Shown piece after piece: positions 54,330-63,074 of a DNA stretch of 64,000 bases. Under the pieces are notes generated by a model. It was not told the DNA's origin and made no database searches. It saw only the letters and a list, made by a program, of their open reading frames with translations. Source of the DNA: Thiohalocapsa sp. ML1 (GTDB taxonomy: Bacteria > Pseudomonadota > Gammaproteobacteria > Chromatiales > Chromatiaceae); assembly GCF_001469165.1 (NCBI RefSeq), contig NZ_JABX01000019.1, positions 1-64,000 of the forward strand, read 5' to 3'. The translations under genes and the position numbers were made by a program. The first letter of the stretch is position 1; the number at the start of each line of letters is the position of its first letter.

Positions 54330-57254
54330 TTATGGCTTTCCGTCGAGTTCGCGGGAACGTTTCTCGCTGAGATGGAGATGGTCCAGATCCGTTGTCTCAA
54401 CCAACTCCCGGAGCCCCTTCGGCGTGAGTGCTGCGCTGGTGTCTTTGCGCTCGAAAAGCCACGGCTTCGAACGGGCGTAAGCGATCAGGTCCATCAGAAA
54501 ACTGGGGTTGCCGCCGATGCGGGCGAGCAGCACGTCGGCGTGAGCCTCGGAGACGCCGGGTAGTGCGGCAGCCAGCACCGGGCGCAGGTTCTGGTGAGGC
54601 AGCGGGTGCAGCGTGATGACCTCGCAGCAGTCGGTGGCTCCCCTGCCGGGCAGGGCAGAGATGCGCTGGCAGAGGTCGGCGATAGAGCGTGGCTCTGGGT
54701 CGGGATTCGGCGTGCGCGCCTGCTGTTGCTGCAGGTCCCATTCCCTTTGCCAGAGGGTGCAGAGCACGAGCAGCGGTGACCGGTCGCGCAGGGCATCGTA
54801 GTAAAGGCTCTCGACGAAGCGCAGCGTGTCGACGTCCGCCCATTGGGCGTCGTCGAGGACCAGAATGCAGGGGATGGAGTCCTTCTTGGACATATCACGC
54901 GCGCTCGCGCCACCGCACCAGAGCACGTCGCGGAACAGAGCACGCAACTTGTCTACAACATCCAAGCGCGTGCTGGAACGTTGCTCGCCGATCGAAGGTA
55001 GCCTCGAGCCAAGCGTGGCGGGCTGGCGACTGACGTCGCCGACGCCTAGTGCGTCCAAGGCGGTGCCGACGATGCCGAGGCTGGCGCAGATGCGGACGGT
55101 GGTCTTGGCAGCCTCGGTCGTCGATTCGCGGCCATGCCGAACTCGGACCACGGGCTCCAGGTGAGGTTGCAGATAGGCCATGGCGTCCACCAGCGCGCAG
55201 GGCGTGGCGAAGCCTCGCAGGTAGCGATTGTCGAAGAACTTAAGACCCCACCACAGCCAGGGGATGCGGGCGGGAGGGCCGTCGGTTACCGAAAGCTCCG
55301 GGTTCACATCCAGCAGGCGGTGACTGGTATCCAGCGGGCGCCTACTGATACTCATGCGGTCAGGCCAGTATCCGTCCGGATCGCGGGCGTCTTGCGCTGT
55401 GCTCAGCCACTCGTAGATGGCCTGAACCAGCCGGGTTTTGCCGAGGCCGGGTTCTCCTTTCAAGACCAGCAACTGGGGCTGGCCGGCCTGGACCCGGTCC
55501 CAGGTGCCTTGCAGCAGCTCGCCGGCGGCCGTGGCAGCTTGGCGCGTATCGCCGGCAGCCTGGTGCAAGCGCACCAGGTCCGCGCGTGTGGCTCGGAGAA
55601 GATGCGGAGTCTGCGCATCGGCAACACTAGCTCCGATATCCAGCGCGCGGCGCAGCTCGCCGGCGAGCAGGTTCAGGGCGAGGATCTGGTCGCGGGCGTC
55701 CAGCTCGGCGAGGCGGCCGGTGGTGCGCCAGTCGGTGAGCACCGCCCGGAGCTGCTCGGCGAAGGCGCGGCTGCGCGTCCGTTGCTGCGGCTTGCCGAGG
55801 TAGTCGTTCGCGACCTCGTACCAACTGCGGTGCCGGAACTCGCTGGCGGGCGGCGTCGGGTCGGTGGTGACGCGCTCGATCACCGCGTGTGGGTCATGGG
55901 CACGCCGCAGTTGGTCGCCTGAGCAGCGCGCATCCTCCAGGCGTCGTGCGGCCTCCAGCAGCAGTTCCTCCAGGAAGCGGGCGCCTTGGTAGCTGGCGAG
56001 CGCCAGGGTTTGCTGAAGGTCTTTGTCCAGCTCGCGGAAGCGTTTCTCGATGAGGTTCCGCTGATCCAGCGCGGAGGTTTCGAGCAAGTCCTGGAACCCT
56101 TCCAGGGTGAGTGCCGCGGACGGGTCGTCCTGCTCGAAGGTGTCCGGGGTGGTGCGCGCATAGGCGATCAGGTCCACCAGAAAGCCCGGGTTGCCGCCGA
56201 CGCGGGCCAGCAGGGCGCCGGCCTGATCAAAGGTGACGCCGGGCAGCGCGGCGGCGAGCACCGGGCGCAGGTCCGGGTCCGGCAGCCGGGGCAGCGGGAT
56301 GACCTCGCAGCAGCCGGCGCCGCGCCCGCCGCGCGGGGCGGCGATGCGCTGGCACAGGTCGGCGATGGAGCGCGGCTCCGGCTTGGGGTTGGGCGTGCCG
56401 GCCTGTTGCTTGTGCAGGTTCCATTCCTGCTGCCAGTGGGTGCAGAGCACCAGCAGCGGCCAGTGCTCGCGCAGCGCCTCGCGGTACAGGGTCTCCAGGA
56501 AGCGCAGGGTGTCGATGTCCGCCCACTGGGCGTCGTCCAGGATCAGGGCGCAGGGGATGGGGCGCTTGCGGGGGCGGGCGTCGTCCTCCGGCGCGCAGGC
56601 GATGCCGCCGCCGAGCAGGTCGCGAAACAGCGCCAGCAGGTCTTCCACCGCGTCGCGGCGCTCGCGCGACTGTTGCTCGCCGATGCCGGTCAGCGGGGCG
56701 TCCAGGCGCCGGCGCTCACGCTCCAGCTCGAAGACGCTGAACCCGTCGAGCACGGCGCCGAAGATGCCGGCGGAGAATAGGTTGGCCCAGATGCCGGCGG
56801 TGGTGCGGGCGGCGTCGGTGGTCAGCGCGCGGCCGTGGCGGGCGCGCACCAGCGGCTCCAGGTGGGGTTGCAGGTGCCCTTTGGCGTTGACCAGCCCGCA
56901 GGTGGACGCGGCGATGCCGCGCTCGTACTTGCTGTCGGTGAAGCGCAGGCCCCACCAGAGCCAGGGGATGTCCGGTCGTGGGCCGTCGGTGGGGGTGAAC
57001 TCGGGGTTCACCTCCAGCGTGCGGCCGCTGACGCTCAAGGCGTCCGGCCAGTAGCCGTCCGGGTCGCGGGCGTCGCGCTGGGTGCTGAGCCATTCATAGA
57101 AGGCCTGCACCAGCCGGGTCTTGCCGAGGCCGGTGTCGGCGGTCCAGACGAGGAAGCGCGGCTCGCCGGCGGTGACCTGGTCCCAGGCGGCTCGCAGCCG
57201 CGCGAGCTCGGCGTCGCGGCCGACGAAGGGGCTGTGGGCGGGGTGGTTGCTCAT
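54330..57254 (-). CDS. Large STAND/AAA ATPase with two tandem copies, second truncated
   Basis: A 974-residue ATPase built from two similar units. Unit 1 (residues 1-560): FVGRDAELARLRAAWDQV, Walker A TADTGLGKTRLVQAFYEWLS, IPWLWWGLRFTDSKYERG and Walker B ALILDDAQWADIDTLRFLET, then a helical arm. Unit 2 (from about 600): KGEPGLGKTRLVQAIYEWLS, IPWLWWGLKFFDNRYLRGF and CILVLDDAQWADVDTLRFVE. It ends at SEKRSRELDGKP, which in unit 1 is followed by about 180 more residues, so unit 2 is cut short. STAND-like proteins sense ligands and oligomerise. No effector domain is seen. Confidence 0.72.
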   Translation of the reverse strand: MSNHPAHSPFVGRDAELARLRAAWDQVTAGEPRFLVWTADTGLGKTRLVQAFYEWLSTQRDARDPDGYWPDALSVSGRTLEVNPEFTPTDGPRPDIPWLWWGLRFTDSKYERGIAASTCGLVNAKGHLQPHLEPLVRARHGRALTTDAARTTAGIWANLFSAGIFGAVLDGFSVFELERERRRLDAPLTGIGEQQSRERRDAVEDLLALFRDLLGGGIACAPEDDARPRKRPIPCALILDDAQWADIDTLRFLETLYREALREHWPLLVLCTHWQQEWNLHKQQAGTPNPKPEPRSIADLCQRIAAPRGGRGAGCCEVIPLPRLPDPDLRPVLAAALPGVTFDQAGALLARVGGNPGFLVDLIAYARTTPDTFEQDDPSAALTLEGFQDLLETSALDQRNLIEKRFRELDKDLQQTLALASYQGARFLEELLLEAARRLEDARCSGDQLRRAHDPHAVIERVTTDPTPPASEFRHRSWYEVANDYLGKPQQRTRSRAFAEQLRAVLTDWRTTGRLAELDARDQILALNLLAGELRRALDIGASVADAQTPHLLRATRADLVRLHQAAGDTRQAATAAGELLQGTWDRVQAGQPQLLVLKGEPGLGKTRLVQAIYEWLSTAQDARDPDGYWPDRMSISRRPLDTSHRLLDVNPELSVTDGPPARIPWLWWGLKFFDNRYLRGFATPCALVDAMAYLQPHLEPVVRVRHGRESTTEAAKTTVRICASLGIVGTALDALGVGDVSRQPATLGSRLPSIGEQRSSTRLDVVDKLRALFRDVLWCGGASARDMSKKDSIPCILVLDDAQWADVDTLRFVESLYYDALRDRSPLLVLCTLWQREWDLQQQQARTPNPDPEPRSIADLCQRISALPGRGATDCCEVITLHPLPHQNLRPVLAAALPGVSEAHADVLLARIGGNPSFLMDLIAYARSKPWLFERKDTSAALTPKGLRELVETTDLDHLHLSEKRSRELDGKP

Positions 57255-57350
57255 GGGGAGCTCATCCGTGATGTGCGCTGGTGGGTGTTTGCGGATTCAA
57301 CCGGAATGGGCGTCGCCGGTCCAGTGACCAATGTGCTTCGCCGCAGCCAC

Positions 57351-57375
57351 AAAAAACCCCGCCGAAGCGGGGTTT
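57351..57375 (-). terminator. Terminator after cbbM
   Basis: Stem AAACCCCGC / GCGGGGTTT with a TTCG tetraloop, followed on the minus strand by TTT. It lies 26 bases after the cbbM stop. A near copy occurs at 60323-60346 beside the cbbM fragment. Confidence 0.9.
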
Positions 57376-57400
57376 CATTCAGCCGAGATCGGCGACGGGA

Positions 57401-58795
57401 TCAGGCGGTGGCCACCTTCGCGCCGAAGGCCTCGCGCCAGCCGGGGAAGATCTGGTCCGCGTCGTGCTGGAACGACTCGAAGGCGCGGGCGAACTCGTTG
57501 TGGCTCTTGGCCCATTCGATGGGGTCGGCGCCGGCCTTCCAGCACTCGTAGGCCTGGCGCAGCGAGCGGGCACCGGCGGCCGGGCCGTCGATGTGGCCGT
57601 AGGAGCCGCCGCCGGCGGTGTTGATGATGTTGCCGTGGCCTAGGTTCTCGAAGAAGCCGACCAGGCGCAGCGCGTTCATGCCGCCGGAGATGATGGGCGT
57701 GGTGGGGCGCATGCCGAGCCACTCCTGGTGATAGACCGGGCCGTCGGCGCTGTCGCGCTCGACCATGTAGGCGATGACGCGGTCGTCGGCGTCGCCTTCC
57801 ATCTTGCCGTAGCCCATGGTGCCGACGTGGATGCCGGAGGCACCCTGCAGGCGTGCCATCTTGGACAGCACGAAGGCCGTGTAGCCGCGCTTGGAGCTGG
57901 GCGAGGTGATCATGCCGTGGCCGGCGCGGTGGTAGTGCAGGTACTGATCCGGGTACTGCCGGCGCGCGGTGGTGATCATGCCGGGGCCGCCGACGAAGCC
58001 ATCCACCAGGAAGGCGACCTTATCGGCATCCGGGCCGAAGGTCTCCAGGATGAAGTCGGCGCGGGCGCACATCTCATAGTGGTCGTCGGCGGTGATGTTG
58101 GCCGAGAACAGCTTGGCCTCGCCCGTCTCGTCCTGCGCGCGCTTCATGGCGTCTGCCACCAGCGGCATGACCTGCTTGGTGGGCGCAAAGACCTGATTGC
58201 CCTGGGGCTCGTCGTTCTTGATGAAGTCGCCGCCGAGCCAGAAGGCGTAGGCGGCTGCGGCGAAGGGCTCCGGGCGCAGGCCGAGCTTGGGCTTGATGAT
58301 GGTGCCGGCGATGTAGCCGCCGTCGGCAACCGGGCGGCCCAGAATGCGCCAGAGCTTGGAGATGTCCGTGGCCGGGCCGTCGAAGAGCTGCAAAGCGCGC
58401 GGCGGCATGTAGAAGTCGATCATCTGGGCGTTCTCGATGTCGCCCATGCCCTGGTTGTTGCCGATGGTGAGCGTCAGGAAGGACACCAGCATCATGCGCC
58501 CGTCGATCATGTTGCGATCGAACAGGTCCAGCGGGTAGGCGATGCGCATGTCGCCGGTGGCCTCGTCCGCACGGTAGACCAGTGCATCGACACCCTTGGT
58601 GAACTCATCCGTGGTGCAGACCTCGACATTGGTGCCGGTGGAGGACTCGGCGGCGAAGTGCGCGGCGGCCTCCAGGTAGCCGTAGCCGGCCTTGGGCTGC
58701 ATGCGGTAGGCGCAGAGGATGTGGTTGCCGCCGGCGATGAGGTCTTCCTCGCGCAGGCTGAGATCGGCGTAGCGGGCGGATTGGTCGAGTGCCAT
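57401..58795 (-). CDS. cbbM: RuBisCO form II large subunit CbbM
   Basis: Fixes CO2 onto ribulose-1,5-bisphosphate in the Calvin cycle; form II works as dimers of large subunits only. The 464 residues match the R. rubrum-type enzyme. Catalytic features: [10 protein letters not shown] (Lys168), the carbamylated lysine in [12 protein letters not shown] (Lys193), loop 6 [15 protein letters not shown] (Lys about 331) and SGGMNALRL. The start at 58795 has an AAGGAGA site; the extra 14 codons upstream are not conserved. No cbbO/cbbQ follow. Form II has low CO2 affinity, which fits a nearby carbon-uptake operon. Confidence 0.98.
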   Translation of the reverse strand: MALDQSARYADLSLREEDLIAGGNHILCAYRMQPKAGYGYLEAAAHFAAESSTGTNVEVCTTDEFTKGVDALVYRADEATGDMRIAYPLDLFDRNMIDGRMMLVSFLTLTIGNNQGMGDIENAQMIDFYMPPRALQLFDGPATDISKLWRILGRPVADGGYIAGTIIKPKLGLRPEPFAAAAYAFWLGGDFIKNDEPQGNQVFAPTKQVMPLVADAMKRAQDETGEAKLFSANITADDHYEMCARADFILETFGPDADKVAFLVDGFVGGPGMITTARRQYPDQYLHYHRAGHGMITSPSSKRGYTAFVLSKMARLQGASGIHVGTMGYGKMEGDADDRVIAYMVERDSADGPVYHQEWLGMRPTTPIISGGMNALRLVGFFENLGHGNIINTAGGGSYGHIDGPAAGARSLRQAYECWKAGADPIEWAKSHNEFARAFESFQHDADQIFPGWREAFGAKVATA

Positions 58796-58960
58796 GGTTT
58801 GTCTCCTTGCAATCAGTGGTGCGGCGTGGTGGCCCACGCCGACGCGCTTGGGGCGGCGCTCGATCCATTCAGTCGGTCGGCCGCCGTCTCCGCGCTGAGG
58901 CGGCGACGACGGCGTGAAGCAAGCGCCCGGTCGGTTGAGGGCGCAGAGGTTAGCGGCTTA

Positions 58961-58996
58961 TTGGCTTCGCGAATATGCGAATAGTCTTATGCGACT
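58961..58996 (-). promoter_or_regulatory. Possible regulator-binding site upstream of cbbM
   Basis: Two ATGCGA hexamers 14 bases apart (58975-58980 and 58989-58994) within an AT-richer patch, ATTCGCATATTCGCG in the gene's direction. They lie about 190 bp upstream of cbbM. LysR-type CbbR sites of T-N11-A shape are known for cbb genes; this is suggestive only. Confidence 0.3.
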
Positions 58997-59033
58997 GATC
59001 TCGGTCTGCGTATTGGTTGTGCGGGATAGTCGG

Positions 59034-59370
59034 TTATGGACAGGCCGATGCGTCGGCCGGGCCGGGGCTCGCGGCGCTCGCCCTTCGGCCCGGCCACGCG
59101 AGCACCAAGCCCGGCGCGGCCGGGGCATGCTGCGCCAAGCGCTTGCGCAGGTGCGTCGCCGCGGCGTCGTGCACCCGGTGCACGATGGTGCGGCTGTAGG
59201 GATGGTGGATGCTGAGCTCGCAGGGCACGGGCTCGGCGAGGCCGCTGCGGGCGGTGAGCCGGAAGCCGTGCCAGGTCATAAGGTCGGCGCGCAGCCGGCG
59301 GTTCCGAACGCGCCATTCCTGGTCCGTGCCGCGCCGGTAGTTGCCGCGTGCTCGCCAGGGGCAGTTCAGC
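59034..59370 (-). pseudogene. Partial duplicate of the gene at 60466
   Basis: From about 59370 the minus frame reads GNYRRGTDQEWRVRNRRLRA then [20 protein letters not shown] and [20 protein letters not shown]. It is nearly identical to the C-terminal two thirds of the protein at 60466. The N-terminal part ([20 protein letters not shown]) is missing, and the flanks differ. A decayed copy of an unknown gene. Confidence 0.75.
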
Positions 59371-59416
59371 AGCGTCGCGCCAAGCGCCGATGACGGGCAA
59401 GGTCCGCGCTGCGGAC

Positions 59417-59821
59417 CTACAACTCGCGCCAGTTCTCCAGCTTCAGTCCCGCAACCCGTTGGAATCCATCGGTGTTGCTGGTGACGAGTGTGCTGCCGAG
59501 ATGCCGGGCATGCGCGGCGATGAGCAGATCGTTGCTGCCGATTGGCGTGCCTTGCGCTTCGAGGCTCGCGCGGATGTCGGCGTAGGCGCTCGCGGCCTCT
59601 TGCGGCCAGTCGCGGACGATGCAGTAGGCGAGGAAGTCTTCCAGCGCGGCGGCGTTGTCGTCGCGCCGCTTGCTCTTGGCGATACCCAATTCAAGCTCGG
59701 CAAGGACAATGGCTGACATGCCGACCTCGCCGATGGCAGCCCGCCGCAGTCGCGCGCGGACCTGCGGCGGATGGTGCTTCATGACGAAGATGCAGGTGTC
59801 CGTGTCCAGCATCCAGCGCAT
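59417..59821 (-). CDS. vapC: VapC toxin (PIN-domain RNase)
   Basis: A 134-residue PIN toxin. MRWMLDTDTCIFVMKHHPPQ gives the first metal-binding Asp. SAIVLAELELG supplies the Glu, SNDLLIAAHARHLG the third acidic residue and LVTSNTDGFQRVAGL the last. It cleaves specific RNAs, for example initiator tRNA in other systems. Its ATG overlaps the vapB TAA (TAATG). A truncated near-copy is at 46599. Confidence 0.93.
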   Translation of the reverse strand: MRWMLDTDTCIFVMKHHPPQVRARLRRAAIGEVGMSAIVLAELELGIAKSKRRDDNAAALEDFLAYCIVRDWPQEAASAYADIRASLEAQGTPIGSNDLLIAAHARHLGSTLVTSNTDGFQRVAGLKLENWREL

Positions 59822-60093
59822 TAGAAGCCTTCTCTGGACTGGGGCGGGGCGTCGTCGATGGTGTCGGGGAAATCGTCCGCCAATCTCCGTCCGCCGGCGA
59901 AGTAGTCATCCCAGGACCGGGGCTTCGGCGTCAGCACGATGCGGTTGCCTTCGCGGTGGATCAGGACCTCGTCGGCGTCGATTTCCAGGCCCCGCGGCAG
60001 GCGCACGGCCTGGTTGGCGCCGTTGCGGAACAGGCGGGCGGTGCGAGGGGCGGGGCGCTCGGCAGCGGGGGCTTGGATTGGCTCAACGCTCAT
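59821..60093 (-). CDS. vapB: VapB antitoxin (AbrB-like)
   Basis: A 90-residue antitoxin: ARLFRNGANQAVRLPRGLEI then DADEVLIHREGNRIVLTPKP, with an acidic C-terminal toxin-binding region (DDFPDTIDDAPPQ). The start is at 60093; an alternative at 60129 adds 12 residues. It is about 80% identical, by eye, to the orphan antitoxin at 46730, so the two modules are duplicates. Confidence 0.92.
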   Translation of the reverse strand: MSVEPIQAPAAERPAPRTARLFRNGANQAVRLPRGLEIDADEVLIHREGNRIVLTPKPRSWDDYFAGGRRLADDFPDTIDDAPPQSREGF

Positions 60094-60322
60094 ACCGGGT
60101 TGGCCTCCGTTTGCATAGGTCGTTAGCATAGGCTGAGCTTAGCTCGTCGGTGCCGACGATGCCAGTCCTGCGGCAAGGATTGCTGTTGTGGCGCTTGGAG
60201 GCCTGCCTGGAGGGAAGCCTTTCTCGTGGCCGATCCAGTGACTAGAGTGGGATGGGCGTCGCGCGGTTTGTGGGGCGGCGCTACGATCGATCCGCCCTAG
60301 ACGCGAGGCTTGGCCGGACACG

Positions 60323-60346
60323 AAAAACCCCGCCGATGCGGGGTTT
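60323..60346 (-). terminator. Copy of the cbbM terminator
   Basis: AAAACCCCGC-cgat-GCGGGGTTT, almost the same as the real cbbM terminator at 57351 and in the same orientation. It is directly joined to an internal cbbM fragment. Confidence 0.75.
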
Positions 60347-60442
60347 CGACCATGTAGGCGATGCCTCGGTCGTCGGCGTCGCCCTCCGTCTTGCCGTAAC
60401 CCATGGTGCCGATGTGGATGCCGGAGGCGCCCTGCAGGCGCG
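60346..60442 (-). pseudogene. Internal fragment of cbbM
   Basis: 97 bases reading [20 protein letters not shown] then [11 protein letters not shown], matching CbbM residues about 315-346, including active-site loop 6. By direct comparison about 8 of 97 bases differ from the intact gene. The last ~120 residues of the coding sequence are missing and the fragment is joined straight to a copy of the terminator. Confidence 0.85.
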
Positions 60443-60465
60443 TCGGCCATTCCGGGCCCGGTCCG

Positions 60466-60894
60466 TCAGCGAGGGTGGTCGGCGGTGCGGCTTGCGCGCC
60501 GGCCCGGCCATGCGAGTACCTGGCCGCGCTCGGCCGGGGCATGCTGCTGCATCAGCTTGCGCAGGTGGGTCGTGGTGGCGTCGTGCACCCGGTGCACGAT
60601 GGTGCGGCTGTAGGGATGGTGGATGCTGAGCTCGCAGGGCACGGGCTCCGCCAGGCCGCTGCGGGCGGTGACGCGGAAGCCGTGCCAGCTCATCAGGTCG
60701 GCTCGCAGCCGGCGGTTCCAGACGCGCCATTCCTGGTCCGTGGCGCGCAGGTAGTTGCCGGGCAGACCGGGCAGGCAGAATTCCAGGGAGTCGCCGCACA
60801 GGCGCTGTGCGCGGCGAAACAGGTTGAAGCACTCGCCGGGGATCTCGGCAGGAGCGGACCTTTTGACGGCGTTCTGAATCGGCACGGGTGGCAT
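60466..60894 (-). CDS. Unknown 142-residue protein, duplicated locally
   Basis: Opens [20 protein letters not shown], with [40 protein letters not shown] and [20 protein letters not shown]. Rich in Arg, His and Trp; no membrane segment or signal. No family recognised. A truncated near-copy is at 59034. It lies between the cbbM fragment and the carbon-uptake operon, and may be a real gene of the cbb region or itself decayed. Confidence 0.55.
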   Translation of the reverse strand: MPPVPIQNAVKRSAPAEIPGECFNLFRRAQRLCGDSLEFCLPGLPGNYLRATDQEWRVWNRRLRADLMSWHGFRVTARSGLAEPVPCELSIHHPYSRTIVHRVHDATTTHLRKLMQQHAPAERGQVLAWPGRRASRTADHPR

Positions 60895-61208
60895 GGGGCA
60901 CCTCGCGGATGCGGCAGTGGACAGGGGGCGCCATCCCCGGCGCGGCGCGCTCGGCGGACCGCGGGGCCACGGTCTTGCGCCGGCACGGCATAACCTACTG
61001 AGGTAGTCGGTCTCTGCGGGGCGGGGGCCTCGCTTTTCAAGGCCCCTGAGCCCTGACCTGCGGCAAACGATCGGGCGAAGGCTTGGCGGCTTCCTGCTAG
61101 ACTCCGCCGCCGGCAGGGCCAGACGGCTGCTGCGTCCATGCCGGTCGCCCTGGTTCTGCGGGGTTTGCCGGCGGCTTCCCCGACAAGACCACCCGACCGG
61201 AAGGAATA
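60895..61208. other. Intergenic stretch before the foldback element
   Basis: About 310 bases with no supported gene. It probably held the original promoter of the downstream membrane operon. I found no clear promoter. Confidence 0.4.
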
Positions 61209-61367
61209 AGGCGATTGCCGGAAAAAAACGTACCGAATGGCGCAGGATTTTCGTCTGCCTTCAAGGAGCGGCAGCGGGTGCATAGTCGAACTATGCACCC
61301 GCTGCCGCGACGCAGAAGGCGGGCGAAAAGACAAGCCAGGCGGTATGTTTTTTGACAGAAATCGCCT
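61209..61367. repeat. 159-bp foldback palindrome (MITE-like)
   Basis: Its core is a perfect 19-bp inverted repeat with a 3-base loop (61268-61308, GCGGCAGCGGGTGCATAGT and complement). The pairing continues outward, with mismatches, to AGGCGATT at 61209-61216 and its complement AATCGCCT at 61360-61367. For example, left AAAAAAACGTACCG pairs with a right copy AAAAAACATACCG in inverted sense. No coding capacity. Looks like a small foldback transposable element ending 12 bp upstream of the next start codon. Confidence 0.75.
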
Positions 61368-61379
61368 AAGCACGCATCC

Positions 61380-63059
61380 ATGCCCCTGCTCGCCTACACG
61401 CTCGTGCTGTTGATGCTGTGCTCCGCGCTCGCCGTGCAGGTGAGCGCGCCGCGGCTCGGCGAGGGCATCGCGCGCATCAGCGTCGCCGCGAGCGCGCTGA
61501 CCTTCGTGCTGGCCGTGGTGCTGTTTGCGTGGCGGCTGGGTCAGGGCGAGGCGGCGCTGGTCAGCGTCGGGCTCGGGCTCTTTACGCTGTACGTGGATGC
61601 GCTCAGCACGCTGATGGCGGTGCTGGTGAGCGCGGTGGGGCTGGTGGTGCACGTGTTCAGCGTGCGCTACATGCAGGACGACCCGGCCTACACGCGCTTC
61701 TTCGTGCTGCTCGATGCCATCATCGCCATCATCCTGCTGATGGTGCTGGCGGGCGACCTGCTGACCCTATTGCTCGGCTGGCACCTGCTCGGCGTCTGTC
61801 TTTATTTTCTGCTGAACCACGACATGCGTCGGCGGGCGGCCAACCGCTATGCCTTCTGGACGCTGTTCACGCATCGCGTCGGCGACCTGCCGCTGTTGGC
61901 CGCCATCGCGCTCGCCTATCACGGCTACGGCACGCTCAGCATCCCGGCGCTGTTCGACGCGGTGGCCGCCAACCCGGAGCAGACCACGCTGCTCGGCCTG
62001 CCGCTCGCCGAGACCTTGGGCTTTTTGGTGCTGCTCGCGGCCTTCGCGAAGTCCGCGCAGTTCCCGCTGCACACCTGGCTGCCCTACACCATGGACGGCC
62101 CGACACCGGTGTCGGCGCTGATGCACGCCGGCATCGTCAACGCGGGTGGGTTCCTGATTAACCGCTTCGCGCCGGTGTTCGTCGAGACGCAGTCGGTGCT
62201 GCTCGTGGCCTTCGCGGTGGGGCTCATCACCACCATCATGGGCTCGCTGATGATGCTGATGCAGAGCGACATCAAGAAGGCGCTCGGCTACTCGACCATG
62301 GGCCAGATGGGCTACATGGTCATGGAGTGCGGGCTCGGCGCCTTCTCGCTGGCGATCTATCACTTGATTGCGCACGGCGTGTTCAAGGCGACGCTGTTTC
62401 TCGGCTCCGGGGCCATCATCGCCAACGCCCGCAAGGACCCGAACATCCCGGAGGGCGAGATCTACAAGTTCATGGTGGAGCGCAAGGTGCCGCATCCGCC
62501 GTTGTCTTGGGTGGTGTTCGCCGGCATCACCATCACGGTGCCGCTGGTCATCGTGTTCGGCGCGCACCAGCTCATCGACCAGGGCTTTCTGCATCACCAG
62601 GGCGCGCTGATCCTGCTCTTGTTCGGCTGGATCACCGGCGCGCAGACGCTGTTCTTTGTCTACAAGATCGGCGCCGAGCGGCCCTTTACGGTGCTCTTGT
62701 ACGTGGTGCTGTCCTTCGCGGCCGTGATTCTGACCTACGTGGTCATGGGCCACGCCTTCGACGCGCTGCTGTTTCCGGACCCGGCCTTCCGCGAGGCGCT
62801 GTACGGCGCGGCGTCGGTGAATGCCGCGACCTTCGCGCTGGTGCTGGTGCTGCTGATGGTGCTGATCTCCGCCGGCTGGCTCATCGTGTTCCGCTCAGAG
62901 GCGGCGCAGGAGCCGCTGACGCGGCGTTTCCGCGAGCCGTATCTCAGGCTCTATGCGCTGTTGTCGCGGGAGTTTTACGTCGCGGACTTCTACAGCCGCA
63001 TGGGCGAGCAGTTGCTCGCCGCGTCGCGACGGCTGAACGCGCTGCTGCGCTGGGTTTGA
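61380..63059 (+). CDS. NuoL/DabB-like proton-conducting membrane protein
   Basis: A 559-residue protein with about 14 membrane segments, related to the antiporter-like NuoL/NdhF subunits of complex I. Seen: MVLAGDLLTLLLGWHLLGVC, FPLHTWLPYTMDGPTPVSAL with MHAGIVNAGG, and SDIKKALGYSTMGQMGYMV (proton-channel region with lysine). It lacks the long lateral helix of NuoL. Near RuBisCO, such proteins pair with DUF2309 (DabA) for inorganic carbon uptake. No ribosome site is obvious because a foldback element lies just upstream. It could instead serve an Mrp- or complex-I-like role. Confidence 0.85.
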   Translation: MPLLAYTLVLLMLCSALAVQVSAPRLGEGIARISVAASALTFVLAVVLFAWRLGQGEAALVSVGLGLFTLYVDALSTLMAVLVSAVGLVVHVFSVRYMQDDPAYTRFFVLLDAIIAIILLMVLAGDLLTLLLGWHLLGVCLYFLLNHDMRRRAANRYAFWTLFTHRVGDLPLLAAIALAYHGYGTLSIPALFDAVAANPEQTTLLGLPLAETLGFLVLLAAFAKSAQFPLHTWLPYTMDGPTPVSALMHAGIVNAGGFLINRFAPVFVETQSVLLVAFAVGLITTIMGSLMMLMQSDIKKALGYSTMGQMGYMVMECGLGAFSLAIYHLIAHGVFKATLFLGSGAIIANARKDPNIPEGEIYKFMVERKVPHPPLSWVVFAGITITVPLVIVFGAHQLIDQGFLHHQGALILLLFGWITGAQTLFFVYKIGAERPFTVLLYVVLSFAAVILTYVVMGHAFDALLFPDPAFREALYGAASVNAATFALVLVLLMVLISAGWLIVFRSEAAQEPLTRRFREPYLRLYALLSREFYVADFYSRMGEQLLAASRRLNALLRWV

Positions 63060-63074
63060 CGGGCGGGATTGGCC

